Source of the DNA: Phylloscopus collybita
Taxonomy: Eukaryota; Chordata; Aves; Passeriformes; Phylloscopidae
DNA: 64,000 bases
Reading direction: 5' to 3'
NCBI GenBank assembly: GCA_027886175.1
Contig: JAJNNQ010000008.1
Coordinates: 7,567,001 to 7,631,000 of the forward strand
Every line of letters begins with the position of its first letter. The first letter of the stretch is position 1. Made by a program: the position numbers and the translations under genes. Positions 1 through 13,106 of the stretch are shown piece by piece. The notes beneath the pieces were generated by a model, which worked only from the letters and a program-made list of their open reading frames with translations, did not search any database and was not told the origin of the DNA.

Positions 1-1758
1 ATATAAAGGGTGTTGCCAGAATAGCCTTAAAATCATTCTCTCATTCATCTCTACTGGACTACCAAAAGGGAGCTCTAATACAAGCCCAGTGCAGGGCAGA
101 AGGGACTGTCAAGACTGGAGATATCACAGCACATTCATGGCTTTGACAGGTTATCACCTTAATAAGAAGGCTGTCAGAGACCTTCCAGCTCCCAAGCAAG
201 AAGATAGACCAGGCCAATTATCCCGATTCAGCCACAAAAATAATGGACTTGAATGAAATTCCAAAGCCTGCTAATGGACCCTGGAAGTGGCTGAGAAGCT
301 GAGGAGTTAGTGAAGCATTGTCATTGCACATTGGCCTTTGCAAACGCTGGCCAGCAGTAAGTACTGTGATCAGCTCTGGTTCTCAACTTAATATCCTCTC
401 CATATTGCATAGATTATCTCAATTTTTGTGACCTCTTCTGCCAGATGAGAAGCAGGGGTAGGGATTCAAATGACAATAGGAAAAAAATCCCAAACATCAT
501 GAAAATGAAGTTAAGCAAAGAATCTCTTCTTCAGAGGCTGTACTGAAGTTGCATTACAAATTTACACAGTTTTAAATTGATCTGAATAATTTTAGAGGCA
601 ACCTTGCTAATCTGATGTAGGAGGATGGAGCCAGGCTCTTCGTGATAATGCCAAGCAATAAAAAAAAGCAGCAACAGGCACAAACTGTTGCACGGGGAGT
701 TCCACTTGATGATGAGGAAGAGCTTCACTATGCAGTGACCAAGCATTGGAACAGGTTGTCTAGAGAGGGTGTGGAGTCTCCTTCCCTAAAGAAAATCAAT
801 AGCAGCCCTATTCCATCACACCATCTAAAATTTGCAGCTGTGAGGTCCATATTTCTCAAAAACCTAAACACAGAATAGGGAGTTAGGCCTCAGATCAAAC
901 AAATCACTCACTGGCAAAATCAGTGTCCTAAATTTTTGTTGAAATTGGATTTAGGAAACCACCTGCATATTAATACAAAAAAACCTTTTAGATTCAACTG
1001 TTTGGCAGTCTTATATAGGTCTAGATGAATACACAGCTTGGTGGGTAGAAACAGAAAAATTACTAAAAAACAATACAGAGTAAACTGGGAAATATTTTAA
1101 AGAAATTTATCCTTTGATGCAAATTTTCTGTTTGTATAATCAAGAAAACAGGATGAGAAAATAAGAATGTGTGATATCTACTAGTGCATAGGATTATTTT
1201 TTTTCTCTGTTTTTTTTCATCAGTAAAATAGGTTGCTGATAGTCTGTCAATTTTCCTGGGAGAGAGCTTCCTGTGAAAGTATTTATCTTCTGAAGCCAAG
1301 AAAATATATGCTGGAAAATTACCTTGTTTATCTCTACTGATGATGTCTGCCTAGTGAAAATGTTTTTAATTGCCCTTGCCTTCCAGAGAAGCAGTTCTTA
1401 TCATATCACATTATCATGTAATCTTCCAGGGCCTATAATGTGACATATGGGTTTATTAGTGGGTAACATCTGAAGTGACACAGTTTTAACTAAACATAGA
1501 TCTAGTCAAGATGCCTGCAACCTTTAGGATCAACAGAGATGATTGGTTTGAGAACTAATGATTCCTATTTTTAAAGTGTACACAGCTATCCTCAGCAATA
1601 TCCACACTTTGGTGTGGTCTTTTATCCCACTACATCAAATAAAATTATAAATTGCTATAGTAATCACATATAGTGTAAATTTTGTACTGCGTTGGGTTTT
1701 AATAATAGATTTTTCTATTTAAGGCAGTACCTTTGATCCAAACAAAAGAGTCTGCCTT

Positions 1759-1787
1759 AAAAAAAAAAAAGCAAAAAAAAAAAAAAA
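1759..1787 (+). repeat. A-rich tract
   Basis: Twelve A, then GC, then fifteen A. It is a simple low-complexity tract without a flanking retroposon body. Confidence 0.9.
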
Positions 1788-4296
1788 GCTGTTTCATTTT
1801 ATATTGGAAAAATACAATGTGACATCTGGAGAATAAATTGTTCAGTCAGCCAGAAATACGCCTTGTAAAAATTGCTTAGGTTTCTGTAACAAGATTATTT
1901 ACTGCGACTGTTCACCTATAATACAGCACACTTCTGAAATGGACCTTTTATGAAACACATCAAGCAGTGTGGAAATGTATTCAGTGCATTAATCTACAAC
2001 ACTACACACTTTACAACACTTTTAGAACAGATTTTGAAACTCAGATCATCTAATGAGACAGAAAGTTTTTTCTTTATATTCATTCCAGTCACGTTTTACT
2101 CTAAGCCCTCAGAGTATTTAACATAATGCAATAGGGTTTTTTTAGAAAATACAGACAAACAAAATGTATTACTTTTAGGATGACTAGTGATCTCAGACTG
2201 TTCTCTGTGCATATTTCCCCTGCCTGTACATAAGGCAGATACCATGTCTATCTTTTGCTCTAGAGTTTTATAAATATTTGAGCACTTCCAAACATGTCAG
2301 TTTCTAATCATAGTTTTGTGTAATCAATAGCAACATCTTGATAATGATCATACCAAAGCCAAAGAAAGGGTCTGACACAGAGAGGGTGGCACTGATTTGC
2401 TTTGGCTCTCAGTGTCTCAAATGAAGAAACATGGAAAAATAGAAGCAATAAAAAGGATGCATTTGTGCCTTGTTTTAGGCCCTAGATATGCAAGGAGCAG
2501 CACATGTTCTGTAACAAGGTGATTTCTAGATCTGAATAAAATCATGAGTAAAGATTGGATGAAAGTTGATTCAGGAAATATCCAGATGTAGCAATGAAAA
2601 ATAAAATTTTACTAGTGATATCTGTGAATAGCCAATATCTAAATCCCAAGCAAAATGACAGCAATCTAACACCTATTTTTTCCCTGTAAAATAGGTTACA
2701 GTGAAGTTGCAAGAATGTAGGAGGGCAGTCATTTCTCAACATGCAATTTAGAAATTACTGCATTCAAATTGTGAGATAGATACTGAGACAGCAGCAGAAA
2801 ACAATGGCCACAAAAGCAGGAATATTTCAGTTTCTGAACACAGAAGGCAATCTTTAATTGCTGCCTTGCCTGAAAGTATGAAGAGTATTCTGTTGACTGG
2901 TAAAAACATTGCATAAATCACATGTTGGAATGCTTGACTCAGACATTGGTGCTGTCATACATTGGCAAGTCAGGTTGTCCCAAACCAATGTTTCTTTTTC
3001 TCTAGAAGTGCATTATAAAAATGAGAATCAAGAACATAAATTTCTTTACCTGTCAATTGTCATTAAAGATTTAGGTTGTAAAAGAAACCAGCTGAAGAAT
3101 AAGAATGCAGTGTAAAAGGAAAAGTATATAAAAATCCATTTATTTTTTAGTTTAGATTCCCCTCTGTTCCAGCAGCATGGTTTAATAGAAGTGTCTCAGC
3201 CCAGGCCAACTGCAGGTTTACCTTCAGGTTTTGAGGTATGCATTCAAGCCTGCCTGCATTTCCTGCCAGTTCAAGTTGCTTATTATGAATAGAAGTCCAA
3301 AATGCCCACCAATTTTATAACATAGGATATTAACTTGGAAATTGCTGCTGTGGATTGCAATTACTTTCAGTGCTTTATACCAAGATATTACATTTCCTTT
3401 GTTGCAAGATAATGGTACCATATGGAGAAGGCTAAAATTCACCGACCCGAGGAAATGACCAGTCCTTGAATTCTTAGTTTCTGCCACTGACTCAGAGATT
3501 GGTCTGAGAACTTGAGTTTCATCTTGGTAGTCTGATATCTATCTTCATTTTGGATTTTACAGTATTTTGCATATATAAACTGTGGTTTTGCTTTTACTTA
3601 TCTAAGAACAAACCTGTGTTAAGAAAAGGAATTTATACAAGCGTGGAGTAATTGAGAGATGTTATCTGCCAGAAGTTGCTACCTGTCGTCTTGCTTTCAA
3701 AGATATTCCTGTTTCTTCTGTGTCTTGCCACTAAAAATTAAATCATTCTAAGACTGTGAAGTATTTTTCTTCAGAAACCTTCTGATATTGTCAGTTTTGT
3801 ATCTTAGGATGTGCAATTGTTGCAGTGCTCTGCGTTTCCTGCAGATTTCATTCTTTGCAGAATGATTCATGTAATTTACTGGAAGCAGTGTCTACTGTAT
3901 GTTTACTTCTTCAGCCACCACAATATGCATGCATCAGAAGTCATACTGTTTCCTGTAATAACCTCTGGATTCTTTGTTCTTAAAAATGTCATAATTTTAT
4001 CTGAAATGCTGTTACAATGTTCCTTTTATTTTTCACCTTTATTTTCCTCGATTGCTTTTACACCCCACTCCATTTTGCAGTATTGGTGCTTTATCTTCTT
4101 CTTTTGGCTTTGATTGTGTTTGTGTTTCATGTCCTCAATTTGACCACATAAACAATGGGTTTATTGTTAGCAGAGGTATATATGGAGAACTTAGGCTGGC
4201 ATATACTGCAGGCAGTTATGAATGGAAACGAAAGGTATTATGTGCTGCACAGTGTGTATCTGAACAGGCTAAATAATAAAGAAGTAAATGAGATAA

Positions 4297-4316
4297 AGTA
4301 AAGCAATTGCTTTACT
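4297..4316. repeat. 20-bp perfect palindrome
   Basis: The half AGTAAAGCAA is followed without a spacer by its exact reverse complement, TTGCTTTACT. A perfect 20-bp palindrome is expected well under once by chance in this length of sequence. Confidence 0.9.
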
Positions 4317-6689
4317 CAGTACCTTTTATTGTCAAGTAGCAAATAGATAACTGAATCAATCAGGGGGAACAGTGGCACCTCTTCATGTAGAAGTTCCATT
4401 ACATCCCTTAACTTTCCAAATAAAGTTTCCCCAAGGACTATGGTCTTCCTCAACTTTTATCCCCTGAGTGGTTGGTGCTCTTGCTTAGTGTAACTCTGAG
4501 AATTGTGTGAGTAAATTGATAAAGTCCTTGGGTATAGGAGCTAAAATAATGTAAAATATTATTCTATTATTTAAAATTCCCCCGATTTAAAATCTGATTT
4601 TTCATTGATATGGGAATCTGACTCCCTCATGAAACACCTGACAAAAGCTCCACCCTGTCTTGGCCCTGATCCTCTATGTCTGTGATATGTCGAAGGAAAA
4701 AAAAGCCAACCATCATGAAAATAGCAACTGTTCCTAAGTGATGGGAGAGGGAGCTAGACAAGGCCTTTGCCTTTCACCAATCCAGAGAGTTTTGTACTGC
4801 TTCTCAGGCTCAAGTAAATCAGATGTTTAAATGTAGGATCAGTAAACTAAATATGAAATACAGCAGTACTGGGCAGAGAGAAAGCAGGGAGGTAAATAGG
4901 GCTCTAGATATTACTGATGTTCTGCTGGATGATTGAATTAAAACTAAAGCAGATACTGAATATGGGTATATATCACAATAAGAAATAGAACTCAAAGGAA
5001 AGTTAAGCTGGCTTCTTTTGTTGACAAGGCTTCTTTTATAAAAATACCACTAAAAAATCTGTTTCCCTCTGCACATTCTACAGATGGAGTGCAGGAATAT
5101 GAATTTTCTTGTGGATTCATGGTTATAGCGTTAGACAGACTTTAAAACTTCCAGAGATTTCTCCTGTTCAGTTATGTTCCTGCACTGAAGTGATAATATT
5201 ATTCTTTCTGTGCTCAGTAATCCTTGGTCAGCTACTTGGGCTTACAATATCATTAACTTTTTCAAACCAAATCCCAATATTAAAGTAAAAATCTACAGTA
5301 AAAGGATGTGAAATAAATAAGCTTCTGCTCTGTAAAACTTCATATAAAATACACATAGTAAGCTACTACTATCATGGCAGCTATAAAATAAAGTAAACTG
5401 TAAATCCTTACATAGAATAATAAGGACTACAGAAATGGAAAAATTCAAGTGTAATACTTAGAATACAAAAATATGTATATTCTAGTATTAAAATTACTTT
5501 GGTTCATAATAGCCATTCCTTAAGCCTGCACCACTGCTATCCATAGACAGAAAATCAGCCCTAGTGCTGGAGAAATTTAGTGTTTAGTTGTAGTAGCAGC
5601 GTAAATGTTCAAGTGCTTCAGAGCCACTCAGCATTTCGTGACCCCACTCTGCCCTCTTGGGTAGATTCTTAAATCATTATGGTTGCAGATGTCATGGGAA
5701 GAGGCAGGTTGTGCTAATCTCCTGGTCTGTGCTGTAACACCACTATTTAACAGAGCCCTTTGGCCCTTTCCTCTTTGTAAAGTCTGGTATTCCTAATTCC
5801 CAAAGTGTTTGAAAGGGAAGAGGACACGCTGCTGTGAGGAAAGCACTTTGTGTGTTCTCTCTGGTACAACCTCAGCTGACACCTTCCCTTTGCTGCATGG
5901 TGGACAAAGGAGGGTCATGTAACCCCTGTAATTTTAGCTTTATCCTTCCCTCAGCCACATCTTCCCTTCCCAGCTCGTTCTGTGAACCTGGTGAGTGTGA
6001 GCTCATGTTTTTGGGAAGGCAAGGGAGGGGTGGGGAACAGCAGAAAGGAGTCTCCTTACTTGACCGAAACATTGCTGTGCTCTGGCTGTGTGGCAGATCC
6101 ATGAAATATCTCATGGAGACTGTACCAACTCAGAAGGTGTGCCGAGGTAAATAATGCTAAAAAAAGGCATTAGATTCAGGTTAAAAGAAAATGAAGGCTT
6201 TGGCTTGGAATAATGAAACTATTCGGACTACATTAGTTTAGTGGAATGTGTGGTGAAAATTTTTATTTGCAGGAAATGCACCTGTCCAGTAAGTGAGGAA
6301 GTACCCAGATGATGATTAAAGAGTGTATTTGGGAATATCACATTTAAACTGGTGAAAGAAGGAAAAAAATATGTCATTTTTAAGGAAAAAAGCTTTCTCC
6401 AAGCAGGAGTGTATCCATTCATTTTTCTAGTAGTTCGGCTACATAATTGTAAAGAGTTTTTCTATTAGATTCAAAAACCTGAAGGATGCAGAGAAAACTA
6501 TTAGCTGAAAAACTGTGCATATTTTTCCCTGCTGAGTTTTTATCTCCTTAAAAACTTTTCCCTGATATAATTGGGAAAATCCTTTAGTTCTTATAGTTTG
6601 TAGCATGAGTAATGACTACATAAGGTTTATTAGCTTGATGAATGTATTAGATTACTTATTTCTGATAAATGAAAAACAATCCAATAGAT

Positions 6690-6735
6690 TAAAAAAAACC
6701 CAACAAAACAGCAAAACCGAAAAACAACACCAACA
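6690..6735 (+). repeat. A/C-rich low-complexity tract
   Basis: A-runs broken by C and CC with almost no T or G. It is one of several similar tracts in the window. Confidence 0.8.
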
Positions 6736-8715
6736 TTTAATAATACAGCTTGTTTCATAGTTCTTCCAAAAAAAGTCTAGTTAGGAATTCTGCCTATGTC
6801 GGAATATAAAAAATGGACTAATTTTACAAATTGTGTATTTCACATGATAATTAAACAAGTTAAATTTTTCCACTACTTTCTGCAAGGTATGCTGGCAGGA
6901 ATAAAAGTTGGAATTGCCCAGTCTGCAAATACTTCCAATTTTCAGTTTTTAAAGGTATTTTTACTTAAATTCTTACTTCAGAATTTTGTTAAATTTATCC
7001 TCCTTCAATAAAGCCTCTGCACTTCTGTATCTTACACATACTTAACAGGTTGATCTAAAATCCCACAGCTCTTTCTCCTACTCTGCTTCCCCTCTGTTTG
7101 AGACAGTTTAATGAATGCAGTTGTTCTGCTCTAGACATCTGGGGCCGTATCATCTACAGAATAATTTGCAGTATTATTTTATAGTTTAAGTAATGTTCCC
7201 TTGTTCAGAAACCCACTACTATAATCATGTATTGATTGACTAGTATTGAAATACTATAGATCGCTGGCACAATGTAAATTAGTATTTTATATCTGATGCC
7301 ACATTGCAAAATATTAGCATTCAGATTAAAAACAACTGCACTCTGCCAAGAAAAGATAGATTTAGGGCCAAAGCAATTGGATTTTGAAATACATTTATGC
7401 TTATTTTTTAAAGCATTTCAATTTTGGGAAAATGAAATTGAGGGTAAGCTTTTTGCCTGGTACTGTGTACGTTAGGGGTTTACCCAAGGGGATAAATCCA
7501 AGCCATGAAGTTAATTTAGCTTCAGTACTAGACAAAAATCTCTTGGCTCACATAAGCAATGCTAAAGGTTGAGAACAGCTGCAGATCTCTTAAAATCATG
7601 CTTTTTCTGCAAAATCAGTTTTTGTGTTTCTATATGCACCATCTATTTATAAATATTTCTATGGCTATGTAGCTTCCTCTTTATAAATGAGTTATTTTAG
7701 TACACGTTTGATCCACATCAAATTTATTCAGATTATTTCAAGGTCAGGATGAAATTTAAAAAGAAAAATGTCTAGAGAGAGAGTTTTTTTCTTAGATGTT
7801 ATTTCAAAAGGTGATCTTTCATAGGAAATGTTTTAAAATATTATCTGTACATAACTCAAAGTGTTGAAAATATTTATTAAGCAGTTTAGGTTTTGCTTTG
7901 AAAGGAAAGCTGTATTAATTTCTTATTTACTTTTCCCTTTATTAGTTTTTGATGAAAAAAGCTAAGACCTGATAAAACCAAAGCTGTTTCTTCAGTGTGA
8001 ATTTTTGCAAACACTGCTAAGCAAAACCTTCTTTTGTTTTATAGAACTAAAATAATGTTGTTAAAGGCAAAAAAATAAGTATAGGGAACAAAAAAAGTTT
8101 CAATCTATTTAGCCTTTTTTTTTTTTCCTTTACTCAAAATGAATAAAATAGATGTCAGTTATATGGAAAAGAACTTTCAAATCGAGATTATTGTCCTTGC
8201 TGAGCAGTAGTTTGAAACACCTATGGGAAACTTCTGCCAGTATTTGAAAATTCTGTTGTGTATGAATTTCCCAGAAACTATATTTTTGTCTAAGGATTAT
8301 AATTTAAAACTACACATGGTATTTGCTTATACATGCCATACTGATTTTATTATCACCACAACCTTTTGTAGTTGCCTTTTTCTCACAAATGTCTTATCTA
8401 GATATAATTTGGTGCATGAGCTCATGCTGGTTTTGCTTTTCAATACAAAGCTTCTATATACATTCTGGCCTATATCTCAAATAGGTTTTGAGCTAACAAA
8501 ATTTGTATATAAAATTCCATATACCACCTTGATGTCACATTGCAGGAGGCAATTTGTCTTCTGAAATTTTCCACGTGTTATTTATGCTGAACAGTGGCAG
8601 CTTCACACAGTCTGTGATTGCTGTGAAAATGAAAGAGCAATATGTTCTGATCTGTTGACCCTCATAGATTTTTTTGGGTAGACTTTTATTTTTACTTTTG
8701 CTATCCCAAATGGCT

Positions 8716-8717
<2 letters not shown>

Positions 8718-8788
<71 letters not shown>

Positions 8789-8794
8789 TGTGTG
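8718..8794 (+). repeat. T58 homopolymer followed by (GT)n
   Basis: Fifty-eight consecutive T run directly into GT repeated about nine times. On the minus strand this is (AC)n followed by a 58-A tail. No retroposon 3' end is recognisable beyond the GT repeat. Length is likely to be unreliable in assemblies. Confidence 0.95.
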
Positions 8795-9706
8795 ATTTGA
8801 GTTAGCTCAGACAGAGGCAGCTGAGCTAGTTTGGGGTTCAAGTTTACATTCACCTTGGTGGTTGATGGCAGGATTGAGGAGTGTGTGGTAGCAGCCCAGC
8901 ACAAGCGTTTCCAAGTGCCCTACAAACAAATACTGCTGATACACAAATGCTCATAGCAGCAGCCTCCCTGGTGTGGCTGGAGAAATAGTAAATGGCTTAT
9001 TCTTTATAAAAACATCAGATGATCAGTTGCTCATAGATTTTGTTGAACAATTGTAGCAACATTTGTGTTCCTCGTGCCTGTGGTGTACTTTTACCCCTTC
9101 CTGTCCTTGGGCACAGTGTCAGTATGAATGACACTAAGGCTCTTCCTCACCAATTTCTATTGCTATTTGTATTAATAAATTAGTTAATCAAATACAGTGC
9201 CAAGTGTAATGGAGGCTTGAGAACTCCAATTCTAAGACATCATTCCTGAGAGAAAGTGTCACACAGCACCAAGATATCACAGGATTACACACTGTAGGCT
9301 GGATGATAGTAAGGCTTGGTGTTATCACCTGCTTGGCTTCCCTCACATGTAAAGATATCCTGGCACCTGTCTTTTCACAGCTGCATGATTTGCTTCCCAT
9401 CATGTCACGATAATACATTTCCCCTGCTTGTGTATATAATGATCTTTCCTAGTGTTTGAAGTTCTCTAGTGTAAAGCATCAAGTAGAAACACTCATATAG
9501 TGTTATCAACAATCTGGAAAAAATGTTTCTCACAACTCTTGCCTATTTTAAAGATAGTTTTTGCTGATAATTTACAGCCACCAACATGGTTCTGTGATCC
9601 CTCCCCTTCACACAGACACACTATGCATACACCCACACATTTTTCCCTCTTAGTTGATGGAGAGCATAATTTTGACTCTGAAAATCCATTTAGATATAAA
9701 CTACAG

Positions 9707-9732
9707 AGCACTGTTCTATTAAGAACAGTGCT
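9707..9732. repeat. Inverted repeat, 11-bp arms, 4-base loop
   Basis: AGCACTGTTCT, ATTA, AGAACAGTGCT: the arms are perfectly complementary. The inner part holds TGTTCT and AGAACA, steroid-receptor half sites in everted order rather than the classic order with a 3-base spacer. Confidence 0.85.
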
Positions 9733-11370
9733 GGTAACAGTGAGAGAATTAAAAATTAATTCAAGCATTCATTTATAAGAGGGTGTTTAATTAGCTTATT
9801 AGTTATCAAAACAGATAGAGTATGAGTACTCATTCGTAACTACAGAATTATTGTATTTTGCCTTCTCTTTGGCAGTTAATAATTTTGAGATAACTGGTCA
9901 ATGTAGGGATAAAAGATTTTTTTTTAAGGAATTGTTTTTTTAGAAATGCATTGTAAACATTTTCTGAAATTTTTTCATGGTTAGTTCAAAATCACAGATG
10001 GTTTTTGTCCTCAGACACTCTAGTTTTCTACCCAAGAATTTCAGTTTTCTCAGTTTAACTGCCTGGGCAATTCTTAATCTTGCTGTGTTGCATTCAGAAT
10101 CCACAGTGCCCTTGAGAGTCTGCCCAAGTTTGCGATTTTCTTCTAATAATATTGTAGGTACTTTATTTAATTGGTCTTTCAAGTGACAGATCTTAAATCC
10201 AGACCTTGAGGTTTGGCCAGGAAGCTCCTTCTCCCTGCATTCTGCATGATAATCCCAAAGAAAATCTGTCTGGCAGCGTTAGTGTCAGCCTGGGCATGCC
10301 AATCTGTGAACGTGCACCCATGTCATGTCTTCCAACAACTCAAGCTTCAGTTTTGCTTTATTTATCAATTCTATCAGGAGAAAAATTCACTCCAGCACAA
10401 AGGGTGTAGTTACACTGATACATTTCCTAAATGATTAGGGAGATGAAGTAACTCGTGGACAATTAGGTCAATATTGTATTGAAAAATACTATTCTTTTTA
10501 AGCTGAGTGATCCTGTAATCATCTACAGAGTTTTGAAGCCAGAGAAGCAGACAAAAATAGTAGCAGTAAAAATAAAGTAAGAATTTTCTTTGAGAAAATT
10601 AATTCTAATTTACAATTCAATTTCTACAGTAAATGCAGTGAGACTGTTTTAAAATTTTGTGGGAAGGGTTAAGTATTTAAAATATCCTAATAGGACAATG
10701 AATGAGTCCCAAGGAAGAAAATGTAGAAAAGATGTTTTCCAGACTCGGCCCTTTTCTCTTAAATTCTACAACTAGCACCACTGCTAGAATGGAAAATGAG
10801 TATTTACTTTGGAAAATTGCTTGCTTTTTGAATAAGTCATGTTGTTGAGGGTAGAATGGAATAACCTACATCATAAATTAATGCTGTTAAAATGAATACT
10901 TGATATGAATCCTGGGAAATGTTCTTTGCCATCGATGTTTGGAAAAAGCAGGAGCTGTGCAGAAGCCAAACCAATTTGCATTGCTTGAAAACACATAGGT
11001 TTCCCACTACTGATGAATTAACAAACACTTTGGATCAGCTCCATCTTGTAGCGTTGTTAACATTTACCTAAAAAAGCAATAGTGCAAGAAGGTACAGTAT
11101 GTGATTTGGAAGTAAATCAATGAAGAATTGTAAGTTAGAAGAGCAAAAAGAAATGAAATTCTGTAGACCTAAACACCTGACGTATATCACTGAGCACAGG
11201 CCAGCAGAGGTTGTCTAATACACAATTTCTGTACACTTGTGAGGAGATGTTTATTTTAGTGTGGAAGATTCTATATCCCTGCTGGCCAAACTTTCAGTTA
11301 CAGCATCTCTCCAGTTTTGGATATCTTTGCAATTTTCAAATTTTTTCCCTTTTTCTTCTCCTCCTGGTTC

Positions 11371-11418
11371 CATTCCATTCCATTCCATTCCATTCCATTC
11401 CATTCCATTCCATTCCAT
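11371..11418 (+). repeat. (CATTC)n microsatellite
   Basis: Nine full CATTC units and a partial tenth, nearly perfect. The unit is the same pentamer as (GGAAT)n satellites, but this is a short isolated array. Confidence 0.97.
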
Positions 11419-13069
11419 TTATTTCTCATGCTGTTCTCTTGCCATTTCCCCCATAAATGTCTCACTTCTTCCCAGTAACTGAAATACTCTGATTTAAGCA
11501 CTTCTGTGTTTTGTGATAAATCATTCAAGAAGCTGCTTACTGCCTTTCCTATAATAATTAGTGTTTTATTTTCCCACTCAGAAAAAGAATGCTCTCTAAG
11601 TTAACCACTGTAAATTGTATATATTCTTGTTTTAGAATTGGTCAAACAGCATTCCTGAGCACCAGTACTGCTGGAAAAGAGACAGCTCTGGTTCCCTTTC
11701 TGGGCACTGTGATAGCATTTAGGAAGGAAATGTAACAGACCTTTGCTCTCTATGTGCAGGATCACATTTTTCTAGTTTCTAAACAAAGCAATCACTGTAC
11801 TTTCTAGTATGACAACGGCCATATGGGATTGTTCCATGATCAGCATTTAAAAATGATCTGATGACAGTACAAGTAGCTGATAAAGATGGAGGAGGCAAAA
11901 ACCATCTCTGCAAGCTTCTTCCATATGGAATCTCTCCTCAGCTCTGGCTGTAAATCTCAAATAAGAGTAACTGGGAAGCCCCTTAGTTTTGCTCCCTGAG
12001 TTATCCCCTTCCTTTCAACTCCCTGACCCCAAACCCCCAAATAATCTGTCTTTATTCCCTGGGCAGTGTAAACTCATACTTTCAGCTTTATAGCCATGAA
12101 GAGTAATGTTTGAAACACAAGTACCTGGCAATTACTGTACTGAAGGGGAGTTCTAGTTTTGCTGTCCAGCATTCTAATAGGGGTCATCTGTGAAGTGCTC
12201 ATTAAGTTTGTGTTAATATCTAAAACCCAGAGTTTTAAACCACTTCAAATAATTCTTTGTCGGCATTAAGTAAAATTCTTTGTTTCAAGCACAGTGTATA
12301 TCAAGAATTTATCTATGTGAAATCTATTCCCTCAGTGAATCTTGTTTAATTTATGGCCTTAGCAAAATGCCACGGTAAGGAGTCCCAAAATCTAATTATG
12401 TGTTGTGTGAGAAAAATTATTTTCCTTTTATCAGTTCCTAATTTGCCCCACTTCAATTTAATAACTAACTCATTTTGTTGTATTATGGAAGAGAAGAAGA
12501 AAAGCTCCCAGTTGACCTTCTTTATAGCTTTCATTACTTCTTAATACACTTTTTGTCATGCCTGTTCCTATTTGTCTTCTTTTCAAGAAAATAAACAAAA
12601 TAAGTTTAAAAGGCAATTTATCCTTATCTAAGAGGGTTTTTTTCTTCCATCATACTTGTCTGCTTCTGTGAACCCCATTTCTCCAGTATCCCTCATGAGA
12701 TGCAGAAAATCTCCAGGTGTTTTGATCCACATGATTTCATTCTTTTCCTTATACAGTAAAACTTTCTTTTCTTTTTATGTGTTCCCATTCCTGCTGCAGG
12801 CCATGCTTCAGGCCTTCACAATATTGGTTAGATGCCTTTCCTGGATTGTATCAGCTTGGAACTTGCTAAGATGAATGACTAATTCCCATTGCTTCCCCGG
12901 TGTACATTAATTTTCATTTATCAATATTGAACTTTTTTGTAGTGGCTTTGACCTACATTATTAAGCCATTTGAAAGAAACCAATAGCTCTACCAAACACC
13001 AGGTTTTGTCATCCTCAGGCAGTAGTAATATTTTCTCAAAAAAAAGGACAAACAGATTTGAAGCCTCAC

Positions 13070-13106
13070 ACAATTATGAAAAATTCCCAATTTTTTTCAT
13101 AATTGT
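13070..13106. repeat. Inverted repeat, 14-bp arms
   Basis: ACAATTATGAAAAA and TTTTTCATAATTGT are perfectly complementary and separated by nine bases. It could fold as a hairpin, but it is too short and AT-rich to call a microRNA precursor. Confidence 0.85.

Larger units (their letters stand above)
1..8717. other. Non-coding flank far upstream of TOX3
   Basis: No supported gene. Short frames lack recognisable domains. The stretch holds an A-rich tract at 1759-1787, a 20-bp palindrome at 4297-4316 and an A/C-rich tract at 6690-6735. The segment 7180-7390 is dense in homeodomain-like TAAT/ATTA words and could be a conserved element, but nothing in one sequence proves it. Confidence 0.75.

Noticed and set aside
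8701..8904. Minus-strand frame with a long poly-lysine stretch
   Set aside because: It is the translation of the A58 homopolymer.
11371..11418. Satellite of the (GGAAT)n class
   Set aside because: Only about nine units and isolated, so it is a microsatellite, not a satellite array.
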